Below are positions 63,419 through 64,000 of a stretch of DNA of 64,000 nt, one piece after another. The stretch lies in NCBI GenBank assembly GCA_034521755.1, contig JAXHMB010000001.1:372001-436000 (forward strand). Direction: 5' to 3'. The DNA comes from JAXHMB01 sp034521755 (GTDB lineage Bacteria > Bacteroidota > Rhodothermia > Balneolales > Balneolaceae). The translations under genes and the position numbers were made by a program. Positions within the stretch are counted from its first letter, which is position 1. Every line of letters begins with the position of its first letter. The notes under the pieces are model-generated. The model was given only the letters and a program-made list of their open reading frames with translations. It was not told the origin of the DNA and made no database searches.

Positions 63419-64000
63419 TTAATTATCTATGGGTATGAAATTAGCTTCTACTTTTTGATGTAATACCTTTGCCAACTTCTTACGGTTTTTGTCCGTCACT
63501 TTTTTATCACCAAACACAATTTTGGCATCAAATGATTTTATTTTCAGCAAGTCAAAAAAATGGCTGAAAAAGGTCTTATCACCCCACCAGCATACGTATT
63601 GTGATGCTGGTTTTGTTTCGTCATTTGTACTATAGGAAATTGAAGCACAAGAAACAGGGATTTCTTCTACAGCAGGAAACTGGAGGAGTGGCGCATGGAA
63701 TGGCAACACCTCCTTCCCATTAGTACTGGTCCCTTCAGGAAAAAGTATAATTCCCTGATACTTATTCATCGCATTGTCCAATAGTGAATTTACACGAGAA
63801 ATATCTTTCTTATTTTCTCTATCTATAAATAATATACCAGCCAGTTTAGCTGCTATTCCAAAAAAGGGCCAATCCTTGATTTCATTTTTAGCTATAAATG
63901 TACCTCCGGTGTGGATCCACAAAGGAATTATATCAATATAACTTAGATGATTGGCAACCAAAAAGAAGGGAGCATCAGGAGCTGGACCTGATTTTGAAAT
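63419..64000 (-). CDS. 1-acylglycerol-3-phosphate acyltransferase (PlsC-like), N-terminus outside window
   Basis: A partial PlsC-like protein (about 194 residues here). Block I NHLSYIDI (HxxxxD) and block III FPEGTST are intact; the coding frame continues unbroken to the window edge, since the TTG at 63961 is only an internal codon. It uses acyl-CoA or acyl-ACP to acylate lysophosphatidate. It is the first gene seen of the operon that leads to the DinB and triple-fusion genes. Confidence 0.88.
   Translation of the reverse strand: MSKSGPAPDAPFFLVANHLSYIDIIPLWIHTGGTFIAKNEIKDWPFFGIAAKLAGILFIDRENKKDISRVNSLLDNAMNKYQGIILFPEGTSTNGKEVLPFHAPLLQFPAVEEIPVSCASISYSTNDETKPASQYVCWWGDKTFFSHFFDLLKIKSFDAKIVFGDKKVTDKNRKKLAKVLHQKVEANFIPIDN

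Noticed and set aside
1..64000. CRISPR arrays, insertion sequences, integrases or att sites
   Set aside because: No regular direct repeats with spacers, no transposase or integrase motifs and no tRNA-flanking phage genes were seen; the tRNA-Leu gene is intact and not followed by an integrase.

Overview
The window looks like chromosomal DNA of a Gram-negative, AT-rich member of the Bacteroidota/Balneolota/Rhodothermota side of the tree, and I lean towards a Balneola-like marine or halophilic lineage. This is inferred from gene content: a BamD-type outer-membrane lipoprotein, many short secretion or lipoprotein leaders, HisKA_3 sensor kinases fused to periplasmic propellers, a 7TM-AraC regulator and a MoxR/VWA-like locus. 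Ribosome binding sites are weak. Two candidate promoters match the TAnnTTTG -7 box known from Bacteroidota. No rRNA operon, phage, insertion sequence or CRISPR array is visible. One tRNA gene, tRNA-Leu(CAA), is present.

Layout. 0-4.2 kb: a forward run of prenyl diphosphate synthase, bamD, nadD, an S66 peptidase lipoprotein and a META-domain lipoprotein. 4.2-11.6 kb: a tight six-gene reverse operon of tdk, CNT nucleoside transporter, two PpiC/SurA-type chaperones, MoxR and a VWA-like membrane protein. 11.8-18.4 kb: a large secreted propeller-amidohydrolase, a UPF0182 membrane protein and a small membrane protein. 18.5-22.3 kb: der, nuoI, a DinB-like protein, a membrane protein and a peroxiredoxin. 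22.5-25.3 kb: a secreted protein, a 7TM-AraC regulator, an orphan receiver and a FAS1 protein. 25.3-29.7 kb: a compact reverse operon (RimB-like protease, rimK, aspartoacylase family, DUF952, zinc aminopeptidase, lipid kinase). 30-34.3 kb: a DUF5362 protein, a coiled-coil/lipoprotein pair, apt, tadA, a thioesterase and an HPt protein. 34.4-37.8 kb: galE, tRNA-Leu, a second orphan receiver and a DUF5343-TPR protein. 37.9-45.2 kb: a reverse run in which two half-ABC exporters with complementary degenerate sites flank an unusual RNase Z, preceded by a flavoprotein and an AtuA-like protein. 45.5-49.4 kb: a NarL-type two-component system with a small upstream gene. 49.6-53.6 kb: a decaying metabolic patch with a FAD oxidoreductase, a broken PLP decarboxylase, an SDR and the tail of a Rieske oxygenase. 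53.6-64 kb: a lipoprotein metalloprotease, small housekeeping genes, a gene-poor 600-base gap, FKBP, an rRNA methyltransferase, an O-methyltransferase, an acyltransferase, and a reverse operon holding an 866-residue alpha/beta-hydrolase-DedA-ATP-grasp fusion.

Themes. Much of the window concerns the envelope: OM protein biogenesis (BamD, SurA-like proteins), lipid handling (two PlsC-type acyltransferases, DagK-like kinase, DedA fusion), export (ABC pair) and signalling (two-component system, orphan receivers and HPt). The most unusual items are the triple-domain fusion at 60.25-62.85 kb, the RNase Z with an altered metal motif lying inside an ABC-exporter operon, the thymidine kinase that has lost one cysteine of each zinc knuckle, the DUF5343-TPR fusion, and the decaying decarboxylase/Rieske patch.
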